Notes: generated from the sequence alone by a model not told the origin. Positions 8,234 to 17,463 are shown, counted from the first letter of the stretch. The stretch is DNA of 22,699 bases from an uncultured Peptoniphilus sp. (GCA_947254665.1 CAMYEJ010000004.1:1-22699); one strand, 5' to 3'. Numbers and translations: made by a program.

Positions 8234-8890
8234 TTATCTCAAAGACTTAAGATATAGTTTCGTTTTTTCATCTATTTTTCTAGAATCTACGCATTTCGAT
8301 ATAGTTTTTAAATGGGTAAATCTATCAAGCTTTTTTTCTTCTAAATATTTTATAGAGTCATCACATCTTTTAACTATTGCCTCTTGAAAAAACCAAGCCC
8401 TCATCATGTTGACATAGTACTCTTCCGATTTGATGTTCGCTACCATATCTAAGACTTCACTATTATAGAAATCATCGAGAAATAATTTCATAAGAATAAA
8501 GATTGCGTACCTTTTAAAATATGTACCTTCCTTAGAAATTAAAATTTTTACAAATTCAAGTAAACCTTCTCTATTCTTTGTACTTTTAAAAGATTTCGGT
8601 ATACCTACATCGGAGACCTGCCAATTATCTACATATGGCAGAAAGTTTAAAAGCATTTCTTTTGCTTTATCAAAATCTTTTTCTTCAGTGATAATTATCA
8701 TGTGCATAATATTTTCTTCGTGATAATTATGAGGAAGAGAATTTAAAAATACTTCCCTCTCCTCTTCACTCATTTCTTTTACAATATTTCTAAGAACAGG
8801 AATCCTTATCCCTAAAACATTTTCTACACCAGGAATGAGTTTTCTATTAAACTCCCTGTAGCTTGGATCGATATACTTTTCTAAATTCAT
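8234..8890 (-). CDS. AlkD-like DNA alkylation repair protein (HEAT-like repeat fold)
   Basis: The 218-residue protein resembles the DNA_alkylation_repair (AlkD/AlkC) family, HEAT-like helical-repeat DNA glycosylases that excise alkylated purines such as 3- and 7-methylated bases. The family blocks seen are GIRIPVLR (27-34), YVDNWQVSD (86-94), FKRYAIFILMKLFLDD (125-140) and YYVNMMRAWFFQE (158-170). Trp90 and Asp94 are four residues apart, as in the catalytic Trp-Asp pair of Bacillus cereus AlkD, and Trp166 is a candidate for the third aromatic residue. GGAGAT precedes the ATG. The gene stands alone between the V-ATPase terminator and the proS promoter. I see no convincing promoter of its own and no terminator before proS. 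Function follows from family membership only, and substrate range is open. Confidence 0.88.
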   Translation of the reverse strand: MNLEKYIDPSYREFNRKLIPGVENVLGIRIPVLRNIVKEMSEEEREVFLNSLPHNYHEENIMHMIIITEEKDFDKAKEMLLNFLPYVDNWQVSDVGIPKSFKSTKNREGLLEFVKILISKEGTYFKRYAIFILMKLFLDDFYNSEVLDMVANIKSEEYYVNMMRAWFFQEAIVKRCDDSIKYLEEKKLDRFTHLKTISKCVDSRKIDEKTKLYLKSLR

Positions 8891-8909
8891 TTTATCTCCA
8901 CAAAAACAT

Positions 8910-8935
8910 AAAAAAGGTAGGTATTACACCTACCT
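8910..8935 (-). terminator. Rho-independent terminator of the V-ATPase operon
   Basis: On the minus strand an 8-bp perfect stem, AGGTAGGT/ACCTACCT with loop GTAAT, is followed at once by six T (8915-8910, the first T shared with the stem). It lies about 66 bases after the subunit D stop and about 20 bases before the alkD-like ATG. It should end most V-ATPase transcripts, with any read-through feeding the repair gene. Confidence 0.88.
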
Positions 8936-8947
8936 CTAAACACTCCT

Positions 8948-8961
8948 ATGCCAATTGGCAT
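8948..8961. repeat. 14-bp perfect palindrome between V-ATPase and alkD-like genes
   Basis: ATGCCAATTGGCAT is a perfect palindrome, 13 bp upstream of the V-ATPase terminator hairpin. It has no T-run on the minus strand, so it is not itself a terminator in that direction. It could bind a dimeric regulator of the repair gene, or be a short stem before the terminator. No partner copy was noticed in the window. Confidence 0.45.
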
Positions 8962-9001
8962 TTTGTTCTTCTTCTATTACATTGAGATTTTTATAGATAA
9001 A

Positions 9002-9694
9002 TTACATCTTTACTTCTAATTCATCTACTTCAAATTCTATCTTAGGCGGTTTATTTTCTTCTTTTGAAATAATATCTTTAACCTTCATAAGTCTTGTGAT
9101 ATTTGCTCTTTCATTTTCATCCAACTTTTGTCTTATAAACTTAATCGTTTCTTCGAGATCTGGGATGGTTCTATATTCAAGAGCGTTTACTCTTCTTCTC
9201 GTCTTTTCGATTTCATCTGCCATTAGTTGTGCAGATTTTTCTACTTGGGCAAGCTCTAAAAGTTTTGACATTACTCTATTTAACTTTTCTACAGCCATGT
9301 CTAAATCGGCAGTAGTTTCAGTAAATCCGTATGGATAAATGGATCCGCCTTCTGTGAGTTTTTTAGTTTCAAACTCCATTATAGGGATTTCTACACTCAT
9401 AACGTTCTTCTTTGTAATATCTACAAAGGTTTCTTGAGTTGGCATAGACACTGCTTCTTTTAGCATCTCTGGACTCATTAGAGCTGAAGCCAGTAGAAAA
9501 TCTTTAAATGATTTTGAAAGTTCTTCTTCTACTTCTTCTCTTAAGGTCTTATTGTGTCTAACCGTCTCTATAAATCTTCTCATGAGCTCATCTTGTTTAT
9601 CTTTTAAAAGCTTGTGTCCACGAGTAGATGTTGCAAGTCTAGTCTTAAGTGCAGATAGGTTCATCCTCGTAGGAGTTACTTTAAGAAGTGCCAT
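9002..9694 (-). CDS. ntpD: V-type ATP synthase subunit D (central stalk)
   Basis: Subunit D is the long coiled-coil rotor shaft that turns inside the A3B3 ring and couples it to the membrane rotor. The 230-residue product starts with the family hallmark [20 protein letters not shown] and continues as long N- and C-terminal helices (about 5-75 and 125-210), with a short middle segment near [19 protein letters not shown]. Both helices are rich in Lys/Glu heptads ([20 protein letters not shown]). It is the last gene of the ntp operon. AGGTGATTAG, overlapping the subunit B stop, precedes the ATG, and the gap is 4 bp. It partners with subunit F (12853-13161). The terminator at 8935-8910 follows. 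Length is somewhat above the 205-215 residues typical of the family, from a charged C-terminus. Confidence 0.96.
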   Translation of the reverse strand: MALLKVTPTRMNLSALKTRLATSTRGHKLLKDKQDELMRRFIETVRHNKTLREEVEEELSKSFKDFLLASALMSPEMLKEAVSMPTQETFVDITKKNVMSVEIPIMEFETKKLTEGGSIYPYGFTETTADLDMAVEKLNRVMSKLLELAQVEKSAQLMADEIEKTRRRVNALEYRTIPDLEETIKFIRQKLDENERANITRLMKVKDIISKEENKPPKIEFEVDELEVKM

Positions 9695-9698
9695 CTAA

Positions 9699-11075
9699 TC
9701 ACCTATTTCCATCTAGATATTTATCAAGAAGTGCGTCCTTAATTCTCTTAAGTTCTGTTCTTGGTATGATCTTTAAAAGATTCCAACCAAGATCTAGAGT
9801 TTCTTCTATGGTTCTATTTGTGTAGTAACCTTGGTTTACATATCTTGCTTCGAATTCGTCTGAGAATTTTGCAAATGCTCTATCTGCTGTTGATAGTGCT
9901 GTTTCCCCTAGGATTACTGAAAGTTCCTTTGCATCTTTACCTGAAGTGTATGCTGCGTAGATTTGGTTCATGGTGTCAGCGTGGTCTTCTCTAGTCTTGC
10001 CTTCTCCAATACCTTTATCTTTTAGTCTTGATAGTGAAGGAATTGCGTTTATTGGTGGTTCAATTCCTTGTTTATAAAGATCTCTTGAAAGTATGATTTG
10101 TCCTTCTGTTATATATCCTGTTAGGTCTGGGATTGGGTGAGTGATATCATCTTCTGGCATGGTTAGGATCGGAATTTGTGTTATTGATCCGTCACGTCCC
10201 TTTATTCTTCCCGCTCTTTCATAGATTGTTGAAAGGTCAGTGTATAGATATCCTGGATATCCACGTCTACCTGGTACTTCTTTTCTAGCTGCAGATACTT
10301 CACGAAGGGCTTCTGCGTAGTTGGTCATGTCTGTCATGATAACTAGTACGTGCATTCCCATTTCAAAGGCTAGATATTCTGCACAGGTTAAAGCCATCTT
10401 AGGTGTTGCAAGTCTTTCGATTGCAGGGTCGTCAGCAAGGTTCATAAATAGAACTGCTCTATCGATTGCTCCTGTTTCTGTGAAGTCATCTATGAAGTAT
10501 TGTGCTTCTTCAAATGTGATTCCCATTGCAGCAAATACTACCGCGAACTTGTCATTAGTTCCAAGTACTCTTGCTTGTCTTGCAATTTGTGCTGCTACAT
10601 TGTTGTGAGGGAGTCCTGCTCCTGAGAATATAGGAAGCTTTTGTCCTCTTACCAATGTGTTAAGTCCGTCTATGGTTGAAATACCTGTTTGAATAAATTC
10701 TGAAGGGTAGTCACGGCTCGCTGGGTTTATCGCTGATCCGTTTATGTCGAGTTTCATCTTTGGAATGATCTTTGGTCCATTGTCAATTGGTTGACCAAGT
10801 CCGTCAAAGATTCTACCGATCATGTCAGGTGATACTCCTAGTTCAAGAGGTCTTCCCAAGAATCTAACCTTGGTTTCTGGAAGGTTTATTCCTTGAGAAC
10901 CTTCGAAGATTTGAACCATTGCCTTGTCACCATTTACTTCTATTACACGGCCTCTTCTTCTTTCGCCGGTTTGAAGTTCTATGTCTACAAGTTCTTCGTA
11001 GGTTACCCCTTCTACTCCTTCTACGGTCATAAGAGGTCCTACTACTGCTGTGACTGATTTATATTCTTTAAGCAT
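9699..11075 (-). CDS. ntpB: V-type ATP synthase subunit B (non-catalytic)
   Basis: Subunit B alternates with A in the A3B3 head and contributes to the nucleotide site without hydrolysing ATP. The 458-residue protein has the beta-barrel N-domain, then a degenerate P-loop SGAGLPHN at 151-158 where catalytic subunits have GKT. The arginine finger lies in AIPSLSR at Arg350, the same number as in E. hirae NtpB. Other family blocks are [20 protein letters not shown] and [20 protein letters not shown]. The ATG lies inside the end of the A gene with an 8-nt overlap (ATGCTTAA), and AAAGGAGGATC precedes it, so B is translationally coupled to A as suits their 1:1 ratio. Length is normal for the family. 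Confidence 0.98.
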   Translation of the reverse strand: MLKEYKSVTAVVGPLMTVEGVEGVTYEELVDIELQTGERRRGRVIEVNGDKAMVQIFEGSQGINLPETKVRFLGRPLELGVSPDMIGRIFDGLGQPIDNGPKIIPKMKLDINGSAINPASRDYPSEFIQTGISTIDGLNTLVRGQKLPIFSGAGLPHNNVAAQIARQARVLGTNDKFAVVFAAMGITFEEAQYFIDDFTETGAIDRAVLFMNLADDPAIERLATPKMALTCAEYLAFEMGMHVLVIMTDMTNYAEALREVSAARKEVPGRRGYPGYLYTDLSTIYERAGRIKGRDGSITQIPILTMPEDDITHPIPDLTGYITEGQIILSRDLYKQGIEPPINAIPSLSRLKDKGIGEGKTREDHADTMNQIYAAYTSGKDAKELSVILGETALSTADRAFAKFSDEFEARYVNQGYYTNRTIEETLDLGWNLLKIIPRTELKRIKDALLDKYLDGNR

Positions 11076-12837
11076 TTATAGATCCTCCTTTTTTAAGTCC
11101 TTCAAGTTCATTTTTTATTTCATCAAATATTACGTCAAATTCTGTTAAATTAGATTCTTCAATATTCTTAGATCTTGCAATTCTTTCTCTAACTGGTAGA
11201 TTTTCTATTTCAGATAGATATGCTCCATGTTTTAGAGCGTCCTTTGCACTGTGATAAAATCCTAGAATTAATTTCATCATAAGATCTTGTTTCTTTAGAG
11301 AACAATAGGTATCTACGTCGTGGAAAGCATTTTGCTGAAGGAAGTCTTCTCTAAGTGACTTGGTAACTTCAAGCTTAAGCTGATCTTCTTCGGATAGTGA
11401 GTCACGACCAACTAGTCTTACAATTTCTTGTAATGCACTTTCTTCTTGTAGTAGGCTCATTGCTTCTTGTCTATTCTTTGAAAATTCTGGGCTTACTTCA
11501 TGGTCAATAAACTTATCAATCTTGTCTTGATATAGTGAGTATGAATCAAGCCAGTTAATAGCTGGGAAGTGTCTCTTATATGAAAGGTCATAGTCAAGTT
11601 TCCAGAATACTTTTACGATTCTAAGGGTTGCTTGAGAAACTGGTTCTGAAATATCTCCTCCTGGAGGGCTTACCGCACCTATTGCTGTAAGTGCTCCTTC
11701 CCTTCCTTCGTGACCATTACATACAACTCTTCCTGCTCTTTCGTAGAAATCTGCAACTCTGGATGCTAGATATGCTGGGTAACCTTCGTCACCAGGCATT
11801 TCTTCCAGACGACCACTCATTTCACGAAGGGCTTCTGCCCATCTTGATGTAGAGTCAGCCATCATAGCTACAGAATATCCCATATCTCTATAATATTCAG
11901 AAATTGTTATTCCTGTGTAGATAGATGCTTCTCTCGCTGCTACCGGCATGTTTGAAGTGTTTGCTATAAGAACGGTTCTCTTCATGATAGATTCGCCCGT
12001 CTTAGCATCTATTAGCTCTGGGAATTCCATCATTACGTCGGTCATTTCGTTTCCACGTTCGCCGCAGCCTACGTATACAACTATTTCAGCGTCTGCCCAT
12101 TTAGCAAGCTGATGTTGAACTACTGTCTTACCAGATCCGAATGGTCCTGGAATTGCTGCTGTTCCACCCTTGGTAACTGGGAAGAATGTATCTATAACTC
12201 TTTGTCCAGTTACTAGAGGAGTCTTAGGGTCAACCTTTTTCTTGTAAGGTCTTCCTCTTCTAACTGGCCATTTTTGAATCATGGTTAAATCTTTGTTACC
12301 ATCTTTTGTTTCAATTGTGGCGATTACAGAATCAACTGTAAAGCTTCCACTCTTAATATCTACAAGCTTACCTTCGATTCCATTTGGAACCATGATAAGG
12401 TGTTTTACTACTACTGTTTCTTGAACGGTACCAAGTACGTCTCCGCTTTCAAGTTCGTCCCCAACTTTTGCAACTGGTACGAAATCCCATTTCTTTTCTC
12501 TATTTAGAGAATGTACTTCTGAACCTCTAAGTAGGAAGTCTCCCGCTTTGTCTTTAAGTGCAACAAGTGGTCTTTGGATACCATCAAACATGGTTTCTAA
12601 AAGGCCTGGTCCAAGTTCCACAGAAAGAGGAGAGCCTGTTGTTACTACTTCATCTCCTACACCGATACCAGTCGTTTCTTCGTATACCTGGATGGAAGCA
12701 TCCCCGCCTCTCATCTCGATTATTTCTCCAATTATTTTATTTTTTGAAACTTCAACAACGTCGTAAACATTGGCATTTTCCATGCCAGTTGCTACAACAA
12801 GAGGTCCGGATACTTTAATTACACGTCCTGATTTCAA
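11068..12837 (-). CDS. ntpA: V-type ATP synthase subunit A (catalytic), TTG start
   Basis: Subunit A holds the catalytic ATP site of the V1/A1 head. The 589-residue protein has Walker A GPFGSGKT at 231-238 and the GER motif at 259-261, where Glu260 is the catalytic base and Arg261 assists. It also has the A-specific non-homologous region (about 115-190) and [29 protein letters not shown]. These positions sit one residue from those of E. hirae NtpA. No ATG is available: the first codon is TTG (plus-strand CAA at 12835-12837), placed 7 bases after GGAGG and giving the expected [14 protein letters not shown]. It begins 15 bp after the subunit F stop and overlaps subunit B by 8 nt. Confidence 0.98.
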   Translation of the reverse strand: MKSGRVIKVSGPLVVATGMENANVYDVVEVSKNKIIGEIIEMRGGDASIQVYEETTGIGVGDEVVTTGSPLSVELGPGLLETMFDGIQRPLVALKDKAGDFLLRGSEVHSLNREKKWDFVPVAKVGDELESGDVLGTVQETVVVKHLIMVPNGIEGKLVDIKSGSFTVDSVIATIETKDGNKDLTMIQKWPVRRGRPYKKKVDPKTPLVTGQRVIDTFFPVTKGGTAAIPGPFGSGKTVVQHQLAKWADAEIVVYVGCGERGNEMTDVMMEFPELIDAKTGESIMKRTVLIANTSNMPVAAREASIYTGITISEYYRDMGYSVAMMADSTSRWAEALREMSGRLEEMPGDEGYPAYLASRVADFYERAGRVVCNGHEGREGALTAIGAVSPPGGDISEPVSQATLRIVKVFWKLDYDLSYKRHFPAINWLDSYSLYQDKIDKFIDHEVSPEFSKNRQEAMSLLQEESALQEIVRLVGRDSLSEEDQLKLEVTKSLREDFLQQNAFHDVDTYCSLKKQDLMMKLILGFYHSAKDALKHGAYLSEIENLPVRERIARSKNIEESNLTEFDVIFDEIKNELEGLKKGGSINA

Positions 12838-12844
12838 TAAAGTT

Positions 12845-12851
12845 CCTCCTT
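12845..12851 (-). promoter_or_regulatory. Ribosome binding site that fixes the TTG start of subunit A
   Basis: AAGGAGG on the minus strand stands 7 bases before the TTG at 12837. The spacing and the conserved N-terminus behind it decide this start, as no in-frame ATG occurs nearby. Confidence 0.85.
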
Positions 12852-12852
12852 C

Positions 12853-13161
12853 TTACAATATATTAGAACCTACTGCCTTTTCAACATTTTCACTTATTTT
12901 GTTCATACCAATATTTAATGTTCCCTTATTGGATGGAATAAGTATAACAGCAGGAATAATTTTGTTATTATATCTTTCTATCGTTTCTTCTATCTTATCT
13001 GCTAGCTCTTCAGTTACAAAGATTACGCCATAATCATCATTTGCTAGAGAGTCTATTGCGCTTCTTGCATCGTCTTTTTCATAGGCAACCCTAACGTCTA
13101 TTCCTAGGGCTTTGAAAGCTAGTACAGAATCCTTATCTCCTACAACTGCAATCTTATACAT
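12853..13161 (-). CDS. ntpG: V-type ATP synthase subunit F (central stalk)
   Basis: Subunit F (NtpG in Enterococcus naming) is a small Rossmann-like protein that binds the exposed end of subunit D in the central stalk. The product reads [20 protein letters not shown], which closely follows the family start, then [19 protein letters not shown] and [16 protein letters not shown] chose the ATG at 13161 (102 residues, like E. hirae NtpG) and an 8-nt overlap ATGTATAA with the subunit C end, matching the A/B junction. An in-frame GTG nine bases upstream (13170) with AAGG before it would add three residues and cannot be excluded. The gene lies 15 bp before subunit A. Confidence 0.95.
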   Translation of the reverse strand: MYKIAVVGDKDSVLAFKALGIDVRVAYEKDDARSAIDSLANDDYGVIFVTEELADKIEETIERYNNKIIPAVILIPSNKGTLNIGMNKISENVEKAVGSNIL

Positions 13162-14155
13162 AGGTTTCACGCAACCTTTCTCTTATAAATTCTGAAGAAA
13201 GACCGTTTAACTTAGATATTAGAATAATTCTTAGATTTCTAGTCTGTATTTCGTTGGAAAGAGCATAGGCAAATACAACCTCTGGTCCAAAGATTATCTG
13301 TTTGACATCCTTTATAAGTTCTACAAAGTAATCGTCCATCAATTTTTCAAATATTGATAGAGATCCAGACTTCCTGTAATCTTCGATGCCAAGTTTTAGA
13401 TATTTATAGACCCTTGAGCTCTTTAAGAATGATGAGTTTTCATCGAATTCTTTTCCAAGGTTTAGTACCAAATCTTTTGTATCTATGTTTCCACCTTCTA
13501 TTAGAACATGGTTTAGAAATTCTCCAGCTCTTTTTTGGTTTCTGCATCTGATAAAAGTTTTGATATTTGTAAAGTCTATTAAATCTTCTACATATCTTAT
13601 AAATAGCTCAACTCCTGAATCTTTTGCGAGCTCTTTAAGATGTTTGTAGTACATATTATCTAAGTAAATATCGATTTCTTGTGGGTCCTTGGTCTTATTA
13701 TAGATATCTATTGCCGACCTTACCTCTTCGTAGATATTTTCATCGGATTTAAGTCTCTTTTCATCCTTTATATCTTCTTTTAAACCGTCGATATTTAAGT
13801 TTCTAACTTTTAAATACATATCGCTATAGTCTTCTTCTTGTACGTGTTCTTTTACCACTACTTTTAGATTGTGGTAGAGATACTTAAGAGTTACAAGATC
13901 TATAGGTATGCTGTCTGGACTTATACTATATAGCTCTTTTAAGAAATCTTCATTTCTTGCGGATAGAGCTACTTCATAGTCCTCCGGTCTCTTAAGACTG
14001 TTGATGTAGGTTTGATAATCAGAATCTAGAAGAAATCTAAGTGTTTCTTCAAGACTTGCTGCATCTATAATTCTATTCAAGTAGCTTTTGTTTAGTAGCT
14101 TCTTTTCTCTTACTCTTATAGTTGCAGAAGCTTGGATAAATGATTCTCTTTTCAT
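13154..14155 (-). CDS. ntpC: V-type ATP synthase subunit C (central stalk/rotor socket)
   Basis: Subunit C is the funnel-shaped adaptor between the D-F shaft and the K-ring. The 333-residue helical protein begins with the family-like segment [17 protein letters not shown], followed by [20 protein letters not shown] and further internal repeats of helical bundles. The block [20 protein letters not shown] near the middle is typical, as is the later [20 protein letters not shown], which ends in IRERL. The ATG follows the subunit E stop by 6 bp, with TTAGG overlapping that stop as the ribosome site. Its end overlaps subunit F. Sequence conservation in this subunit is low, so assignment rests on these blocks plus its fixed place between E and F. 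Confidence 0.95.
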   Translation of the reverse strand: MKRESFIQASATIRVREKKLLNKSYLNRIIDAASLEETLRFLLDSDYQTYINSLKRPEDYEVALSARNEDFLKELYSISPDSIPIDLVTLKYLYHNLKVVVKEHVQEEDYSDMYLKVRNLNIDGLKEDIKDEKRLKSDENIYEEVRSAIDIYNKTKDPQEIDIYLDNMYYKHLKELAKDSGVELFIRYVEDLIDFTNIKTFIRCRNQKRAGEFLNHVLIEGGNIDTKDLVLNLGKEFDENSSFLKSSRVYKYLKLGIEDYRKSGSLSIFEKLMDDYFVELIKDVKQIIFGPEVVFAYALSNEIQTRNLRIILISKLNGLSSEFIRERLRETYV

Positions 14156-14161
14156 AATAAC

Positions 14162-14716
14162 CTAACTTTCAAATAATTTATTCATAATCTCTATAGTAAG
14201 ATCATCTCTTATAGATTCAACTACTCCGTCAAAATCATTGTTATAGTACATGTTTTCTGCACGCACTGCAAAACCAGAGCTTATGGCTTCATCTTCAGAT
14301 AGTCTTATATTTAGATTTTCTTTCTTTACAAGTTCTCTTTTGTCTTCTGGAACTATTAGTTCTAAATCATCTCCTTCAAATGAAGAAAGTGACTTTTTAA
14401 GAAAATTAATATAGGTCTTGTCATCTAGATTATTTAGTTTGTACTTAACCATGTCTATTACACGATTAACTACTTCTTGTTTTGCAGAAATAAGGTCATC
14501 CCTTACTTCAAGATTTTGTTTTGAGAGTTTTCTGTCAATTAGAGTTTTCGCTTCTTTCTCTGAGTTTTCGATGATTTCAGCCTTCTTCTTTTCTCCTTGA
14601 AGGATCTTATCTTCTACTATTTTTTCTGCAGAGTCTTTAGCGACATTTATTATTTCTTCAGCTTTTAATTTTGCATCTTCGATAATCTTACTAGTTATAT
14701 TATCTAAATTTGACAA
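14162..14716 (-). CDS. ntpE: V-type ATP synthase subunit E (peripheral stalk), TTG start
   Basis: Subunit E pairs with subunit G to form the peripheral stalks that hold the catalytic head still. Residues 1-110 of 184 are a charged coiled coil (NITSKIIEDAKLKAEEIINV, then KIVEDKILQGEKKKAEIIEN). A globular C-domain follows with the recognisable ELIVPEDKRELV and GFAVRAENMYYNNDFDGVVE blocks and ends in IRDDLTIEIMNKLFES. The first codon is TTG (plus-strand CAA at 14714-14716) behind AAGGAGT; no ATG lies between it and the subunit K stop 15 bp upstream. It ends 6 bp before subunit C. Low identity is normal for this subunit, and operon position supports the call. Confidence 0.95.
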   Translation of the reverse strand: MSNLDNITSKIIEDAKLKAEEIINVAKDSAEKIVEDKILQGEKKKAEIIENSEKEAKTLIDRKLSKQNLEVRDDLISAKQEVVNRVIDMVKYKLNNLDDKTYINFLKKSLSSFEGDDLELIVPEDKRELVKKENLNIRLSEDEAISSGFAVRAENMYYNNDFDGVVESIRDDLTIEIMNKLFES

Positions 14717-14722
14717 AATCTC

Positions 14723-14729
14723 ACTCCTT
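14723..14729 (-). promoter_or_regulatory. Ribosome binding site that fixes the TTG start of subunit E
   Basis: AAGGAGT on the minus strand precedes the TTG at 14716 by 6 bases (8 after the GGAG core's last G, counted loosely with the trailing T and G). It is the only plausible initiation signal between the K stop and the conserved E N-terminus. Confidence 0.78.
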
Positions 14730-14731
14730 TA

Positions 14732-15199
14732 TTAGATACGAGTCATCATAAGGAATGAAACAGCAAATGCGATAATAGCATACATCTCAACCATTACTGC
14801 GTAGATAATACCTTTTGCTTGTTGTTCTTCGTTTTTAGCAAGGATATTGATACCTGCTACTGCTACTCTTGCTTGGCAAATAGCTGAATGATATCCAACT
14901 AGTGCTACTGGAAGTGATGCAGCGATTAAAAGAAGACCACTTGAAAAACTCATATCTGGAGTAAGTCTCATCATCATAAATAGACCGATTACGAATCCAT
15001 ATAGACCTTGAGTTCCTGGAAGAAGTTGAAGTACAAGTGACTTACCGAACTTTTCTGGTTCTTCGATTACTACTCCTGCAGCAGCTTCCCCTGCCATTCC
15101 TACACCTTTAGCTGATCCGATACCACTTACAAATACTGCTATAGCTACCGCTATACCACCTAGGATCATTCCACCATTAGTTATAAAAAATTCTGACAT
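14732..15199 (-). CDS. ntpK: V-type ATP synthase subunit K (rotor ring proteolipid, Na+-type)
   Basis: Subunit K forms the membrane rotor ring that carries the coupling ion. The 155-residue protein has two tandem hairpins giving four membrane helices (about 10-32, 52-78, 86-112 and 127-152). The ion site includes Leu60, Thr63 and Gln64 in LLPGTQGLYG, Gln109 in AICQARVA and Glu138 in MVEMY. E. hirae NtpK uses Leu61, Thr64, Gln65, Gln110 and Glu139 for Na+, so the whole set is present with an offset of one, and Na+ coupling is predicted. The ATG at 15199 is chosen because GGGAGG lies 6 bases before it. An upstream in-frame ATG (15238) would add 13 unlikely residues and overlap subunit I. It starts one base past the subunit I stop. 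Confidence 0.97.
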   Translation of the reverse strand: MSEFFITNGGMILGGIAVAIAVFVSGIGSAKGVGMAGEAAAGVVIEEPEKFGKSLVLQLLPGTQGLYGFVIGLFMMMRLTPDMSFSSGLLLIAASLPVALVGYHSAICQARVAVAGINILAKNEEQQAKGIIYAVMVEMYAIIAFAVSFLMMTRI

Positions 15200-15200
15200 T

Positions 15201-17156
15201 TTATTCCTCCCTAATATTAAAGTATTCTGATTTTGCAATCATTTCTTTAAATGGCCTTCCGCCACCTTCGTAAAATTTATTAAACATCTCTACATATGTT
15301 AGTCTTGCTGTGTGTACATATGCAGATAGATATGAAAGAAAAGCATTGAATAGTTGGAAGATTACAAATATTATGCTTCCAGCTATTATGCCAATTATTC
15401 CTCCACTAAATAACATTCTTACAATCATATTTACCGCTATGGCTATAAACGCTCCTGCTAGAGCTAGTGCCATAAGTCTTAAATATGAAACGAAATCACC
15501 TATATAGGATGTGATTCCATATGCTGAGTAAAGTCCCCAGCCTAGTTTTGCTCCTACTGAATCTTCGCTTCTTCCACCGGTTAAGACTATTCCTATAAGT
15601 CCTAGGATCAGTGACCATTTACCGATATTTGTAATTGTAGGGCTTAGTTTTAGAGCCATTGCTATAATAAATACGATAGCTCCTATTACAGCCATGTACC
15701 AAAATCCTACGTCATATATTGCATCTAGGAATTTCTTATCTCTAATATTCATATAAGCTTTGATTCCCAGTGCGAAGAATAGGTGTATTCCACCTAATAG
15801 TAGTGACATACCTATCATGAGGTAGTAATCTTCACTCGGATTTATGAGTGCCGGTAGTTTTACCGCATCTCCGAAGAATGATCCGAATATAAGTCCCCAT
15901 ATAATCGTACTTACTGATATATAGGAGATAAAACTTACCATTTTCTTGGTTGCTTCGTTTAGCTTCAAGAGTTTAAGGGCAAGTCTTGTCATGATAAATA
16001 CCAATAGACCGTATCCTGCATCCCCAATCATTATTCCACTGAATATAAAGTAAAACGGTGCGAATAATGGAGTTGGATCGATCTCTCCATACTGTGGCAT
16101 AGAGTACATCTCTGTCATCATTTCGAAGTTCTTAACTACCTTGTTGTTCTTTAATTTTATAGGTACATTTTTATCTTCTACACTAGCTTCTTCGTAGGTC
16201 CAATAGTAATCTCCATTGGTTACATTCTTTAGAAGCTCTTCTAATTCCGGAATACTTTCTGTAGGTACATAACCTTCAATTATATTTACTTTTTCTGTAC
16301 TTACAAAGTTATTTTCTGCGATAAGCCTAATCCTTTTTTGTCTTAGATAGTCGTGTAACACTCTGAAGCCCTCTAAGTCTTTCGCAAATACTTTTACACC
16401 ATTTTCTACCTCATCAAGCTCATCTTCTTTTACTTTGATTTCTTCTTTTAATTTTGAAATCTCATCCCTTACATTTCCCTTAGTTTTAATATCTGTTTGA
16501 GAAAATGCGTGAAGTCTTATAAGCTCAGTTACTTCCTCTTTCGTCTTATCTTCGTTGTAGTAAATAACTATTCCATATGCCATCTTATCTTTTAGGTCAT
16601 ATATTTTTAAATCGGCAAACTCGATTTCACTTATATCTTTTCTAAAATCTTCTAAAAACTTTTCTGGGATATTTCCAGGGATTATCTTTACATCTTTGAA
16701 TCTTTTCAGTTCATCTATTCTTAGCTCCACATCGGACCAAGGGCTTAGCTCATTTACTCTGGTCTTCATATTTTCTATTTCTTGAAGAACTTTGTTTTTT
16801 CTATCATCTAGAGCTTTTAATTCGGAAAATTTTTCTCTGAATGGAAATTCCCTAGCTTCTTCTTTTAACTCTGAAACGGTGTAGGTCTTCTGACCTTCCT
16901 TTAGAGATTCTAACATGCTAGGCTTTACTTCATATTTTTCCAAAAGATCTATCGCCCATTTAGAGTTGGTAATTGTTTCATCAAGACCAACCAGTTCTTG
17001 TGGAATAGGAACCTTTTTTAAAAAGTCCTGATCTTCTTCTTTGATTTCAAGGTCATTGAAATTTACAAGATTTTGTCTTTGCAATGCCTTTAGAAGTTCA
17101 TTGTTGTCTTTGGAGAGAATGAATAGATGAAATTTACTCATTTTAACTATTGCCAT
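15201..17156 (-). CDS. ntpI: V-type ATP synthase subunit I (membrane stator, a-subunit)
   Basis: Subunit I is the stator with the ion half-channels facing the K-ring. In 651 residues, the N-terminal half (1-365) is cytoplasmic, with coiled-coil stretches near 110-135 and 230-262 that contact the peripheral stalks. The C-terminal half has about seven or eight membrane helices beginning at FYFIFSGIMIGDAGYGLLVF. Arg560 in FVSYLRLMALALAG and Arg618 in YVHTARLTYVEMFNKFYEGG correspond to the essential channel arginines of E. hirae NtpI (573 and 629). The tail GGGRPF is typical. The ATG has GAGGTTGAGTA before it and overlaps the end of subunit G by 14 nt. The K gene follows after one base. Confidence 0.97.
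   Translation of the reverse strand: MAIVKMSKFHLFILSKDNNELLKALQRQNLVNFNDLEIKEEDQDFLKKVPIPQELVGLDETITNSKWAIDLLEKYEVKPSMLESLKEGQKTYTVSELKEEAREFPFREKFSELKALDDRKNKVLQEIENMKTRVNELSPWSDVELRIDELKRFKDVKIIPGNIPEKFLEDFRKDISEIEFADLKIYDLKDKMAYGIVIYYNEDKTKEEVTELIRLHAFSQTDIKTKGNVRDEISKLKEEIKVKEDELDEVENGVKVFAKDLEGFRVLHDYLRQKRIRLIAENNFVSTEKVNIIEGYVPTESIPELEELLKNVTNGDYYWTYEEASVEDKNVPIKLKNNKVVKNFEMMTEMYSMPQYGEIDPTPLFAPFYFIFSGIMIGDAGYGLLVFIMTRLALKLLKLNEATKKMVSFISYISVSTIIWGLIFGSFFGDAVKLPALINPSEDYYLMIGMSLLLGGIHLFFALGIKAYMNIRDKKFLDAIYDVGFWYMAVIGAIVFIIAMALKLSPTITNIGKWSLILGLIGIVLTGGRSEDSVGAKLGWGLYSAYGITSYIGDFVSYLRLMALALAGAFIAIAVNMIVRMLFSGGIIGIIAGSIIFVIFQLFNAFLSYLSAYVHTARLTYVEMFNKFYEGGGRPFKEMIAKSEYFNIREE
15206..15211 (-). 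promoter_or_regulatory. Ribosome binding site that fixes the subunit K start
   Basis: GGGAGG on the minus strand lies 6 bases before the ATG at 15199. It overlaps the last codons of subunit I and is one of the strongest sites in the operon, fitting the multi-copy K-ring. Confidence 0.85.
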
Positions 17157-17463
17157 TACTCAACCTCTTTGCTATAAGATCAGCTACATCTTGTAAGGCA
17201 TCTCTATTTGTGTGCCTTATTTTTTCGCAAGCCTTTCTTGAATTTTTAATAATAGGCTCAGCTTCTTTCTCTGCATAAGATTTAGCCTCTTTCATAATCT
17301 CTGTTCTCTTTTCATCTGCAGATTTAAGTATATTATTATATTCTTCTATCGCCTTATCCTTGGCTTCTTTTAATATCTTTTCCGCAGTTTCGTTAGCTTC
17401 TTCAATTATTTTTGAAGCGTTTTCTTCAGCAGACTTAACCTTACTAAGAGCATTATCTGTCAC
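17143..17463 (-). CDS. ntpF: V-type ATP synthase subunit G/H (peripheral stalk), GTG start
   Basis: This small protein (NtpF in Enterococcus naming, AhaH/subunit H or G elsewhere) is the coiled-coil partner of subunit E in the peripheral stalk. The 106 residues are almost entirely an Ala/Lys/Glu-rich right-handed-type coiled coil (SKVKSAEENASKIIEEANET, KILKEAKDKAIEEYNNILKS). They end in DALQDVADLIAKRLSNGNS. I place the start at GTG (17463), 7 bases after GGAGG. An in-frame ATG 21 bases upstream would encode MIDGGEG over that ribosome site and looks wrong. It is the first gene of the operon, about 60 bases after the mapped -10, and overlaps subunit I by 14 nt. Confidence 0.93.
   Translation of the reverse strand: MTDNALSKVKSAEENASKIIEEANETAEKILKEAKDKAIEEYNNILKSADEKRTEIMKEAKSYAEKEAEPIIKNSRKACEKIRHTNRDALQDVADLIAKRLSNGNS

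Noticed and set aside
8923..8954. Promoter for the alkD-like gene: TTGGCA and TGTAAT
   Set aside because: Each hexamer fits five of six bases, but the spacer is 20 bp and the -10 lies in the terminator loop; too weak to list as a feature.
15201..15238. Longer subunit K start at 15238 (13 extra residues)
   Set aside because: The extension MQNQNTLILGRNK does not resemble a proteolipid N-terminus and overlaps subunit I, while GGGAGG sits ideally before the ATG at 15199.
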